Assembly: GCA_025359355.1 (NCBI GenBank)
Contig: JANYGR010000167.1
Coordinates: 1 to 6,470, forward strand
Direction of reading: 5' to 3'
Source of the DNA: Bacteroidota bacterium
Lineage (GTDB): Bacteria; Bacteroidota; Bacteroidia; B-17B0; Aurantibacillaceae
DNA length: 6,470 nt
A model generated the notes under the pieces. The model did not search any database and was not told where the DNA came from. It was given only the letters and a program-made list of their open reading frames with translations. Positions within the stretch are counted from its first letter, which is position 1. Every line of letters starts with the position of its first letter. The translations under genes were made by a program, and so were the position numbers. Below are positions 1-6,424 of this stretch, piece by piece.

Positions 1-199
1 CAAAGGTATCATGCACGAAGCTATTTCAAAAGTCATAACATATAGCTTCGAAACGATACACCTAGTCTTACTGGAGGCATACGTTCACAAAGACAATCTA
101 CCTTCCAAAAAGCTTTTGGAAAAATTAAATTTCAAGCAACAGGTAAGCCACATGAGTAGCAATGAGACTAATTTCACTTTATTTCAATTGACTAAATAA
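1..199 (+). CDS. GNAT-family N-acetyltransferase, C-terminal fragment (cut by window edge)
   Basis: Only the last 65 codons are in the window. The reading frame is open from base 2 to the TAA at 197-199, and the true start lies to the left, so the ATG at 11 is probably internal. The visible part begins KGIMHEAISKVITYSFE, which resembles the acetyl-CoA-binding turn and following helix of RimJ/RimL-type GNAT enzymes. It continues into EAYVHKDNLPSKKLLEKLNF, the family's usual closing 'N..S.kllek.gF' strand-helix. Such enzymes transfer an acetyl group from acetyl-CoA to an amine, either a protein N-terminus or a small molecule. The substrate cannot be told from this fragment. The gene ends inside the left arm of an intrinsic terminator, so it is probably a separate transcription unit from the downstream dus gene. 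The family call is fairly safe; the specific function is unknown. Confidence 0.75.
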   Translation, partial: KGIMHEAISKVITYSFETIHLVLLEAYVHKDNLPSKKLLEKLNFKQQVSHMSSNETNFTLFQLTK

Positions 200-227
200 A
201 ATCTCCTGGTATTAGCAAGGAGATTTT
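198..227 (+). terminator. Intrinsic terminator after the acetyltransferase gene
   Basis: A perfect 10-bp stem pairs AAAATCTCCT (198-207) with AGGAGATTTT (218-227) around a 10-nt loop. The left arm begins inside the TAA stop codon. The right arm runs into a T-rich tail (TTTTATATTTAA). The opposite strand also has a T-rich tail, so it could act in both directions, although no leftward gene ends here. Confidence 0.8.
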
Positions 228-254
228 ATATTTAATACCTTTACAGACTTAATT

Positions 255-1241
255 ATGGTAAAAATTGCAGATATAGAATTAGGAGATTTCCCTTTATTAT
301 TAGCTCCTATGGAAGATGTGAGCGATCCTCCTTTTCGCTACGTTTGCAAAAAATATGGCGCCGATTTAATGTACACCGAATTTATCAGTAGCGAAGGGCT
401 TATTCGCGATGCTATTAAGAGTCGCAAAAAATTAGATATTTTTGATTACGAAAAACCCATTGGTATACAAATATTTGGTGGTGATGAAGAAGCGATGGCT
501 ATGTCGGCAAAAATAGTAGATGCAACTCAACCTGATATATTAGATATTAACTTTGGTTGCCCTGTAAAAAAGGTTGTTTGTAAAGGAGCCGGAGCAGGTG
601 TTTTAAAAGATGTAGACTTAATGGTACGCTTAACCAAAGCTGTTGTAAAATCAACTAACCTACCCGTTACCGTTAAAACACGCCTTGGCTGGGACGAGAG
701 CATGATTAATATTATGGAAGTTGCTGAACGCTTACAGGATGTTGGCATTAAAGCCCTTACTGTTCACGGTCGCACACGCGCACAAATGTATAAAGGTTCT
801 GCAAACTGGGAGCCCATAGCTGCTGTGAAAAATAATCCACGTATGCACATTCCTATTTTTGGTAATGGCGATATTACAACTCCCGAAAAAGCATTAGAGT
901 ATAAAGACAAATATGGTTTAGATGGTATGATGATTGGTCGCGCCAGTATTGGTTATCCTTGGATATTTAATGAGATCAAACATTATTTTAAAACTGGTGA
1001 ACATTTGGCTAAACCAACTATACAAAACCGTGTGGAAGTAGCCTTAGCTCATTTTGATAAATCTATTGAGTGGAAAGGCCCTAAACTAGGAGTTTTGGAG
1101 ATGCGTCCTCACTACACCAATTACTTTAAAGGGATAGACCATTTTAAAGATACCCGAATGAAGTTAGTGACGACTGATAATATTGAAGAAATCAGAGAGT
1201 TGTTACTTTCAATTCCAGAGAAGTATAATCAAACGGTTTAA
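255..1241 (+). CDS. dusB: tRNA-dihydrouridine synthase, DusB-like
   Basis: This 328-residue FMN- and NADPH-dependent enzyme of the Dus family reduces specific uridines in the D-loop of tRNA to dihydrouridine in the cytoplasm. The family's landmarks appear in order along a TIM barrel. These are APMEDVSDPPFR (17-28, FMN-binding first strand), NFGCPVKKV (99-107) with the proton-donating cysteine C102, VKTRLGW (140-146) with K141, and TVHGRTR (169-175) with H171. IFGNGDI (201-207) and MIGRASIG (226-233) form the phosphate-binding part. The C-terminal helical tRNA-binding domain follows, from about 240 to 328. Length is close to the roughly 320 residues usual for DusB. The ATG at 255 is preferred because the family normally starts about 15 residues before the APM motif; no Shine-Dalgarno is visible. 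The gene is complete, preceded by a terminator, and overlaps the convergent gene at its stop. Family assignment is firm. The DusB label, and therefore the exact uridine modified, is less certain. Confidence 0.95.
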   Translation: MVKIADIELGDFPLLLAPMEDVSDPPFRYVCKKYGADLMYTEFISSEGLIRDAIKSRKKLDIFDYEKPIGIQIFGGDEEAMAMSAKIVDATQPDILDINFGCPVKKVVCKGAGAGVLKDVDLMVRLTKAVVKSTNLPVTVKTRLGWDESMINIMEVAERLQDVGIKALTVHGRTRAQMYKGSANWEPIAAVKNNPRMHIPIFGNGDITTPEKALEYKDKYGLDGMMIGRASIGYPWIFNEIKHYFKTGEHLAKPTIQNRVEVALAHFDKSIEWKGPKLGVLEMRPHYTNYFKGIDHFKDTRMKLVTTDNIEEIRELLLSIPEKYNQTV

Positions 1242-1244
1242 ACC
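1235..1244. other. Overlapping convergent stop codons inside a 10-bp palindrome
   Basis: The dus stop TAA (1239-1241, +) and the dehydrogenase stop TAA (1238-1240, -) share bases within a 4-bp TTAA. The TTAA lies at the centre of a perfect palindrome, GGTTTAAACC. With no intergenic DNA there is no room for a classical terminator, and I see no strong hairpin followed by a T-run on either side. Transcripts of the two genes are therefore likely to overlap at their 3' ends. Confidence 0.9.
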
Positions 1245-4156
1245 AACGCTTCATATAAAATCTCCACCGGATGCTTTGCTTTTCGGCCTGTGCCATCTGC
1301 TATTTGATGACGACAACTCGTGCCTGATGCAGAAATAATAGTTGCCTGTTCTTCTTTTCTAATGGTTGGAAAAAGCACCAACTCCCCTATTTGCATAGAG
1401 ATCTCATAATGTTCTTTTTCATAACCAAAGGAACCTGCCATACCGCAACAACCGCTCGGTATATTAAGCACGGTGAAGTTTTTAGGCAACATCAATATTT
1501 TCTTTAATGGTGTTAAAGACGATAACGATTTTTGGAAACAATGTCCGTGCATTCTCACACGCTCTGTTTTATCAGTAAACTGAGAGGATTTGATTCTTCC
1601 TGCTTCTAATTCCTGTGCTAAAAATTCTTCGATTAAATATGTTTTCTTCGTTAATTGTTTTGCAATAGCTTTTAATTCTCCTCTGCATAAATCAGGGTAC
1701 TCATCTCTGAAACTCAAAATTGCCGATGGCTCAATACCTATTAATTGATAAGGCGAATCAGCAAAGTCTTTTAATAAAGTAACATTTGCTTCGGCTAATA
1801 GTTGTGCCTCTGTCAACATTCCCTTTGATAAATACGTTCTACCACTTTCTTTTAAATTAGGCACTACGACTTTATATCCCAAACGATTTAATAACAACAC
1901 AGCCGTTTTACCAATCTCTACATCATTGTAATTTAAAAACTCATCGTTAAATAAATACACTTCTCCATTAGCAAAAGTACCTGCTTGCGTATGTTTTTTA
2001 AACCAACTCGAAAAGGTTTGATTAGCTAACTTCGGTAATTTTCGGTGTTTGGAAAAACCACTCATTTGCTTGATTAATCCGCCGATAGGGCTTTTCATCA
2101 CTCCATTATATAACCAAGGCGTATGGCTAAATAATTTATTTATTTTAGTTGTGTTTCCAATAATTTTACTGCGTAAAGGAACACCATTTACTTTATAATA
2201 TTGATGTAACGCTTCAGCTTTTAATTTCGCAACATCCACATTTGATGGGCATTCCGATTTACATCCTTTACAACTCAAACACAGATCCATAACCTCCAAA
2301 ATTTGTTTGTTGTCGAAGGGATTTGCTTTTTGTGTATGCGTTATTGTTTCTCTCACTATATTAGCACGTGCACGGGTTGAATCTTTTTCATTACGTGTTG
2401 CCATATAACTCGGACACATAGTGCCTCCGCTAATTTCTGTTTTACGGCAATCACCAGAACCATTACACATTTCTGCTGCACGCACAATGCCTTTATTAGA
2501 GCTGAAGTCAAGCAAGGTTGATAATTCGGGAGTTAATTGCCCTGGCGTGTATCTTAAAAAAGTATCCATTGGAGGCGTATTCACAATCTTACCCGGATTA
2601 AAAATATTCCATGGATCCCAGGTCTGTTTTACTTCTTGAAATAATTTATAAATTTCATCTCCCAACATAAAAGGTATGAATTCCCCTCTTAAGCGTCCAT
2701 CGCCATGTTCACCACTTAACGAACCTTTATATTTTTTTACCAAATGAGCAATATCTGTTGCAATGGTTCTAAACAAAGCAGTTCCTTCCTTCGTTTTTAA
2801 ATCAATGATCGGACGAAGATGCAACTCGCCAGTAGCCGCATGCGCATAATGCACACAATGTAAACCTCTTTGTTGTAAAATTTTATTGAAGTCTTCGATG
2901 AAATCGGGGAGATCATTTACGTCAACCGCTGTATCTTCAATCACAGCAACCGCTTTAGCATCACCTGGTATATTCGATAATAAACCTAATCCTGCTTTAC
3001 GAAGGTTCCAAACTTTACTTGTGTCTTCTCCCAATACTATAGGAAAATGAAATCCTAAATGTAATGCACGTAATTCTTCTTCTAATTTCTTAGCTGTTTC
3101 TAACACTTCATTTGCTGAATCTTTTAAAAACTCAACTACTAAAATAGCAGCAGGATCGCCTTGCACAAAAAATCTATTTTTGCTTTGCTCTATGTTTTCT
3201 TTAGTGCATTCTAAAATATAATGATCAATTAATTCAACACTATCAGGTTTATATTTAAGAGCAATTAAATTTGCTTTCAACGATTCGTTGATACTATTAA
3301 AATGTATACAAACCAAACCTGCAAACGGTTTTAAGGCAGGGACTAAATTTAATTTAAGCTCTGTAGCAAAAAACAGAGTTCCTTCGGAACCTGCAATAAG
3401 TTTACAAAAATTAAATGCGTCTTTACTATTTCCAAAAGGAACAGAGTTCGCTAATAAGTCCAAAGCATAACCTGTGTTTCTGCGAGGAATTGTTTTTTTT
3501 GGATAATGATCGTCAAATAACTTTCTATTGGCTGGATTGCCTAGTAGTGTTTTTGCTTGCAAATAAATAGACTGCTCTAAAGAACCAGAAACATTTTTTC
3601 CTGCACATTTATCTTCAAATTCTTGTTCAGTCAAACTGCCAAACTCAACTTCATTACCATCCGCTAAAAAACCTTTAATAGAAATTAAATGCTCGCGAGC
3701 AGAACCATACACGACAGATCTTGCGCCACAGGCGTTATTACCAACCATACCACCAATCATACAGCGGTTACTTGTAGATGTTTCTGGCCCGTAAAATAAA
3801 CCAACCTGTTTTAAATGATGGTTTAAATCATCGCGAATAACACCGGGTTCTACAATCACGTAATGTGCTTCTTTATTAACCTCAACAATTTTAGTAAAGT
3901 TTTTAGAAATGTCAACGATGATACCGTTACCAACTACTTGTCCCGCTAAGGATGTGCCAGCAGCTCTTGGAACAATACTGATTTGATGTTCACGAGCAAA
4001 ATGAATAATCTTACGAATATCTTCTTTCGTTTTAGGAATAGCCACCGCTAAAGGCATCTCGCGATAGGCCGATGCATCTGTTGCATACAACGTTCTTAAC
4101 GTTTGATCTGAATGCAGTGTTCCTTCTAATGATTTTTCTAATGTCGTAAGTATCAT
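1238..4156 (-). CDS. FAD-linked, Fe-S dehydrogenase, YdiJ / D-2-hydroxyglutarate dehydrogenase type
   Basis: This 972-residue flavoprotein fuses GlcD-like and GlcF-like parts, like E. coli YdiJ (about 1,000 residues). Residues about 35-270 form the FAD-binding PCMH domain, with PRAAGTSLAGQ (63-73), GPETSTSNRCMIGGMVGNNA (123-142) and AGSEGT (255-260). Residues about 275-525 are the FAD-oxidase C-terminal domain, with AHAATGELHLRP (438-449) and SGEHGDGR (481-488). H439, H446 and E483 match the metal-ligand positions of D-2-hydroxyglutarate dehydrogenases. Cluster cysteines follow: C564, C570 and C581-P, then the classical C626-x2-C629-x2-C632-x3-C636-P. The cysteine-rich heterodisulfide-reductase-like region ends the protein, with HGHCFQK (870-876), GCCG (902-905) and GTSCRHQ (945-951). 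Its first CCG motif is replaced by ESGRTYLSKGM, which I recall as usual in this family. The likely reaction is D-2-hydroxyacid to 2-oxoacid, with electrons passed through Fe-S clusters to the respiratory chain. Substrate is inferred: D-2-hydroxyglutarate is favoured because serA lies directly upstream, but D-lactate or glycolate remain possible. There is no signal peptide or membrane helix. Confidence 0.88.
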   Translation of the reverse strand: MILTTLEKSLEGTLHSDQTLRTLYATDASAYREMPLAVAIPKTKEDIRKIIHFAREHQISIVPRAAGTSLAGQVVGNGIIVDISKNFTKIVEVNKEAHYVIVEPGVIRDDLNHHLKQVGLFYGPETSTSNRCMIGGMVGNNACGARSVVYGSAREHLISIKGFLADGNEVEFGSLTEQEFEDKCAGKNVSGSLEQSIYLQAKTLLGNPANRKLFDDHYPKKTIPRRNTGYALDLLANSVPFGNSKDAFNFCKLIAGSEGTLFFATELKLNLVPALKPFAGLVCIHFNSINESLKANLIALKYKPDSVELIDHYILECTKENIEQSKNRFFVQGDPAAILVVEFLKDSANEVLETAKKLEEELRALHLGFHFPIVLGEDTSKVWNLRKAGLGLLSNIPGDAKAVAVIEDTAVDVNDLPDFIEDFNKILQQRGLHCVHYAHAATGELHLRPIIDLKTKEGTALFRTIATDIAHLVKKYKGSLSGEHGDGRLRGEFIPFMLGDEIYKLFQEVKQTWDPWNIFNPGKIVNTPPMDTFLRYTPGQLTPELSTLLDFSSNKGIVRAAEMCNGSGDCRKTEISGGTMCPSYMATRNEKDSTRARANIVRETITHTQKANPFDNKQILEVMDLCLSCKGCKSECPSNVDVAKLKAEALHQYYKVNGVPLRSKIIGNTTKINKLFSHTPWLYNGVMKSPIGGLIKQMSGFSKHRKLPKLANQTFSSWFKKHTQAGTFANGEVYLFNDEFLNYNDVEIGKTAVLLLNRLGYKVVVPNLKESGRTYLSKGMLTEAQLLAEANVTLLKDFADSPYQLIGIEPSAILSFRDEYPDLCRGELKAIAKQLTKKTYLIEEFLAQELEAGRIKSSQFTDKTERVRMHGHCFQKSLSSLTPLKKILMLPKNFTVLNIPSGCCGMAGSFGYEKEHYEISMQIGELVLFPTIRKEEQATIISASGTSCRHQIADGTGRKAKHPVEILYEALV

Positions 4157-4197
4157 TTTACAAATTGATTATTGAGATTAAAAATATTTACCAACCA

Positions 4198-6090
4198 TTA
4201 ATACAATATTCTGTAACGAATGGTGTTTGGAATATCTTTTAATCTCTTCTCTAAATCAGTGTTATGAAAATTATCAATATCAGTAATTACATATCCCATA
4301 TTCTCGTTGGTTTTCAAATACTGACCAACAATGTTATTATCGTATTCTAATAAGATATTATTGATCTGTGCTAAAATACCTTTTACATTTTCATGAATGT
4401 GCATGATACGATGTGCACTTTGAAATTCAGGTAATTGTATCTCAGGTAAGTTTACACTTCCGAAAGTACTACCAGTATTGATGTATTGAATAATTTTTCG
4501 AGCAACATAATTACCAATATCTAATTGAGCTTCTTCAGTACTACCACCAACGTGCGGCGTTAGTATCACATTTGGCAAACCACATAATTCAGAAACAAAA
4601 GGTTCATCATTACTGGCAGGTTCTTCAGGAAATACATCCACTGCCGCACCTCTAACTTTACCTGATTTAAGATTCGTAATTAAAGCGTTTAAATCTACTA
4701 CGTGTCCACGAGACAAATTTAAAAACACAACACCATCTTTCATTTGCTCAAACGATGTTTCGTTAATTAAATTAGCATTCTCTTTTCTTCCATCAACATG
4801 CAATGTAACCACGTCTGATAAAGCTAACAACTCTTGCAGTGAAGAACATTTTTTGGCATTACCTAAAGCTAATTTATCAATGACATCATAAAAATATACT
4901 TTCATTCCCAATGCCTCTGCAATAACAGAGAACTGTGCACCGATACTTCCATAACCAACAATACCTAATTTCTTTCCTCGAATTTCAACACTATTGTTAG
5001 CCGATTTATCCCAAATACCTTGATGCATTTTTGTGCTTTTTACAAAAGTATTACGAATAAGCATAATCATTTCTCCTAATGCTAATTCAACGACAGAACG
5101 TGTATTACTGTATGGAGCATTAAATACAGCAATACCTCGCTTAGAACATTCATCTAAATTGACTTGATTAGTGCCAATACAAAATGTACCAATAGCATGT
5201 AATTTATTAGCACAATCTAAAATACGAGGTGTGATTTGTGTTTTAGAACGTATACCTAAGATAGATACGTCTTTAATGCGTTTGCATAATTCATCTTCAC
5301 TTAATGAACCCTTTACGGTTTCAACACTATAGCCTTCTTGTTCAAAAATACGCACCGCATCAGGATGAATGTTCTCTAATAATAAAACAGAAATCCTATT
5401 TTTAGGATAAGATACAGACGCTTTGTAGGATAAATCATATAAGATCTCATCTAAGGAAGGCGCTAAGCGATCTGCTTTTTCAACAACAATGGCACGACTT
5501 ACATTTTCGGTAAACGCATAAAACTTAGTAGCTGCGCCACCTTGCAAGGTTTCATAATCAGTATAACCATCACCAATCATAATCACTTCACCTTTTAAAT
5601 TAAGTGATTTAATTTTTAAAACCTTGCCTTTGTTTTCACAAAGCTCATCCTTTTCATCAAAACCAATTATCTTTCCGTTATGATCAAAGCGGAACGTATT
5701 TGCTAATACATGTTCAGGCTTAATACCATATTCCTGAACTATAGGAATAATGATTTCTTTAAAGCCATTTGAAATAATATAAATATCATCAGCATGTTGC
5801 TTAAAAAAACTTCTGTTACGAATTACTGAATTTGAAACCTTATGGCGCAAGGCTTCAATCACAGCTCCAAGATGATCGCGATTGGCCTGAAGTAATTCAA
5901 TACGCTTAGTTAAGGATTCTTTAAGCGATAATTTCCCTTCCATTCCAAGATTGGTAAGGCGTTGAATCTCACTTAACACCTGTTGACCGTTTGAATTGTT
6001 TTCGTAAATAATTTCACACAACACATCCAAAGCTTCTACTTGTATAAACGTACTGTCAAAATCGAAAATAAATGTTTCTATGCTTTTCAT
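4198..6090 (-). CDS. serA: SerB-SerA fusion: phosphoserine phosphatase-like HAD domain plus 3-phosphoglycerate dehydrogenase with ACT domain
   Basis: The 630-residue protein joins two serine-pathway enzymes. Residues 1-225 are a HAD-IB phosphatase, with DFDST (10-14; nucleophile D10, acid D12), ISNG (106-109), the K154/K156 region, and GDGYTD (173-178; Mg ligands D174, D178). Residues about 230-545 are a D-2-hydroxyacid dehydrogenase closely resembling E. coli SerA. They contain IRSKTQIT (280-287), GTFCIGTNQV (301-310), the NAD-binding GYGSIG (379-384) with D402, catalytic R461 (LSRG), E490 (FPEEP) and H513 (TPHVGGST). Residues about 558-630 are an ACT domain with MHIHEN (563-568) and QYLKTNENMGYV (590-601). 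H566, N568 and N586 match the serine-binding H344, N346 and N364 of E. coli SerA, so feedback inhibition by L-serine is expected. The ATG at 6090 is chosen over an in-frame TTG at 6123 because HAD proteins begin just before DxDxT, the extra 11 codons look like leader DNA, and the TTG lies in the -7 box. No key catalytic residue is missing. SerC is not encoded here. Confidence 0.93.
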   Translation of the reverse strand: MKSIETFIFDFDSTFIQVEALDVLCEIIYENNSNGQQVLSEIQRLTNLGMEGKLSLKESLTKRIELLQANRDHLGAVIEALRHKVSNSVIRNRSFFKQHADDIYIISNGFKEIIIPIVQEYGIKPEHVLANTFRFDHNGKIIGFDEKDELCENKGKVLKIKSLNLKGEVIMIGDGYTDYETLQGGAATKFYAFTENVSRAIVVEKADRLAPSLDEILYDLSYKASVSYPKNRISVLLLENIHPDAVRIFEQEGYSVETVKGSLSEDELCKRIKDVSILGIRSKTQITPRILDCANKLHAIGTFCIGTNQVNLDECSKRGIAVFNAPYSNTRSVVELALGEMIMLIRNTFVKSTKMHQGIWDKSANNSVEIRGKKLGIVGYGSIGAQFSVIAEALGMKVYFYDVIDKLALGNAKKCSSLQELLALSDVVTLHVDGRKENANLINETSFEQMKDGVVFLNLSRGHVVDLNALITNLKSGKVRGAAVDVFPEEPASNDEPFVSELCGLPNVILTPHVGGSTEEAQLDIGNYVARKIIQYINTGSTFGSVNLPEIQLPEFQSAHRIMHIHENVKGILAQINNILLEYDNNIVGQYLKTNENMGYVITDIDNFHNTDLEKRLKDIPNTIRYRILY

Positions 6091-6120
6091 GAAATATACT
6101 ATTATAGAATAAAAAAAGTG

Positions 6121-6128
6121 CAAAAATA
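6121..6128 (-). promoter_or_regulatory. Candidate -7 box of the serB-serA operon promoter
   Basis: Read on the minus strand the bases are TATTTTTG, an exact match to the Bacteroidota -7 consensus TAnnTTTG. It lies 30 bp upstream of the chosen ATG at 6090, giving a predicted leader of roughly 25 nt. No clear TTG -33 element is found at the usual spacing; the region where it should be is occupied by an inverted repeat. The operon would include the downstream dehydrogenase gene. Confidence 0.5.
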
Positions 6129-6132
6129 GTAA

Positions 6133-6155
6133 AAGAAGCTATGAATAAGCTTCTT
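6133..6155. repeat. 8-bp inverted repeat overlapping the serB-serA promoter
   Basis: Perfect arms AAGAAGCT (6133-6140) and AGCTTCTT (6148-6155) are separated by 7 nt. It lies 4 bp upstream of the leftward -7 box, in the spacer and -33 position, where a dimeric regulator could bind. A weak leftward terminator is an alternative, since the minus strand continues TTACTATTTTT after the stem, but no leftward gene is seen upstream of it. Confidence 0.45.
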
Positions 6156-6162
6156 ACGCATT

Positions 6163-6198
6163 AATACCTACAAGATTAATATGAACTATTGAGGTATT
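6163..6198. repeat. Imperfect inverted repeat in the intergenic region
   Basis: AATACCT-A-CAA (6163-6173) pairs with TTGAGGTATT (6189-6198), giving 10 bp with one bulged A, around a 15-nt AT-rich centre. It has no T-run, so it does not look like a terminator. Its right arm overlaps the TTG of a possible rightward promoter, which makes an operator-like role possible. AT-rich DNA yields such repeats by chance, so confidence is low. Confidence 0.3.
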
Positions 6199-6225
6199 GA
6201 AAACTATTTTATACGTTTTATTTTG
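6197..6225 (+). promoter_or_regulatory. Weak candidate rightward promoter (TTG-N19-TATTTTG)
   Basis: TTG at 6197-6199 is followed after 19 nt by TATTTTG at 6219-6225. That is the usual Bacteroidota -33/-7 spacing, but the -7 box is one T shorter than TAnnTTTG. Transcription would start near 6230 and run about 80 nt to the terminator at 6281-6310 without passing a coding region. Confidence 0.2.
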
Positions 6226-6280
6226 CAGAGTCGATTTAATTATAATATACAAGAAACGGACTAACAAATAAGATCAAACA

Positions 6281-6310
6281 AAAAAGCTCCACTGATTAGC
6301 GGAGCTTTTT
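6281..6310. terminator. Bidirectional intrinsic terminator
   Basis: AAAAAGCTCC (6281-6290) pairs perfectly with GGAGCTTTTT (6301-6310). Two further base pairs (C6292-G6299, T6293-A6298) beyond an A-C mismatch leave a GATT loop. Both strands have T-runs: TTTTTGAG rightward, and TTTTTTGTTTG leftward, which is the stronger. No neighbouring gene in the window ends here, so it either insulates the serB-serA promoter, ends a small RNA, or belonged to a gene that is now absent. Confidence 0.8.
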
Positions 6311-6356
6311 GAGAATAATATAAAACCTTTCACTACTAACCGACTAAATTTTAACT

Positions 6357-6384
6357 AAAAGGGTAACTTTCGTTACCCTTTTTT
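6357..6384 (+). terminator. Strong intrinsic terminator just upstream of the right-hand gene
   Basis: An 11-bp perfect stem, AAAAGGGTAAC (6357-6367) with GTTACCCTTTT (6372-6382), has a TTTC tetraloop and a rightward run of six T before G6385. It lies about 40 bp before the start at 6425 and only 7 bp before the -7 box of that gene, so it would block read-through from the left while leaving the gene's own promoter active. Confidence 0.8.
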
Positions 6385-6391
6385 GATAATG

Positions 6392-6399
6392 TATATTTG
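6392..6399 (+). promoter_or_regulatory. Candidate -7 box for the right-hand gene
   Basis: TATATTTG is an exact match to TAnnTTTG and lies 25 bp upstream of the ATG at 6425, giving a leader of about 20 nt. The -33 region would fall in the loop and right arm of the preceding terminator. It contains TTTCG rather than a good TTG. Confidence 0.5.
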
Positions 6400-6424
6400 T
6401 GTTTACGAAGACTCAAAAAACATT

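Larger units (their letters stand above)
6091..6424. other. Intergenic region between the serB-serA operon and the right-hand gene
   Basis: This 334-bp stretch is AT-rich and I see no convincing protein gene in it. The longest ATG-led stretches noted are a few codons, for example a 7-codon one at 6141-6164. From left to right it holds the leftward -7 box of the serB-serA operon, two inverted repeats, a possible rightward promoter, a bidirectional terminator, a rightward terminator, and a promoter for the gene starting at 6425. Each is listed separately. Confidence 0.7.

Noticed and set aside
236..243. TACCTTTA upstream of dus as a -7 promoter box
   Set aside because: It lacks the final G of TAnnTTTG and has no TTG at the right spacing. 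A dus promoter probably exists because a terminator precedes the gene, but I cannot place it.
255..282. The first 28 bases of dus resemble 6425-6452 (23 of 28 identical)
   Set aside because: Both are A-rich gene starts coding MVK followed by short polar and hydrophobic residues. The proteins diverge at once afterwards and the flanking DNA does not match, so chance is likelier than a repeat.
527..748. 73-codon minus-strand open frame inside dus
   Set aside because: It lies wholly within a conserved gene in the opposite direction and has no promoter or recognisable protein features.
760..800. Slightly GC-richer patch in dus (HGRTRAQ coding region)
   Set aside because: It is explained by codons for a conserved histidine/arginine-rich active-site loop. 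There is no sign of transfer.
2421..2639. 72-codon plus-strand open frame inside the dehydrogenase gene (a similar 60-codon frame lies at 3288-3470)
   Set aside because: Both are antisense shadows of conserved Fe-S or flavin-domain coding sequence and have no support of their own.
4157..4197. Separate promoter for the dehydrogenase gene in the 41-bp gap (TCAATTTG with TTG 23 bp upstream)
   Set aside because: The -7 box has TC in place of TA, the spacing is at the edge of the usual range, and the start site would fall on or beside the ATG. Co-transcription with serB-serA is simpler.
6091..6123. A TTG-started N-terminal extension of 11 codons on the SerB-SerA protein
   Set aside because: It would put the start codon inside the likely -7 box, is not protein-like (HFFYSIIVYF), and the ATG at 6090 places DFDST at residue 10, as expected for HAD phosphatases.
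6141..6164. Seven-codon peptide (MNKLLTH) as a leader or attenuator peptide
   Set aside because: It runs on the strand opposite to the serB-serA operon, has no serine-rich content, and no alternative attenuator hairpins surround it.
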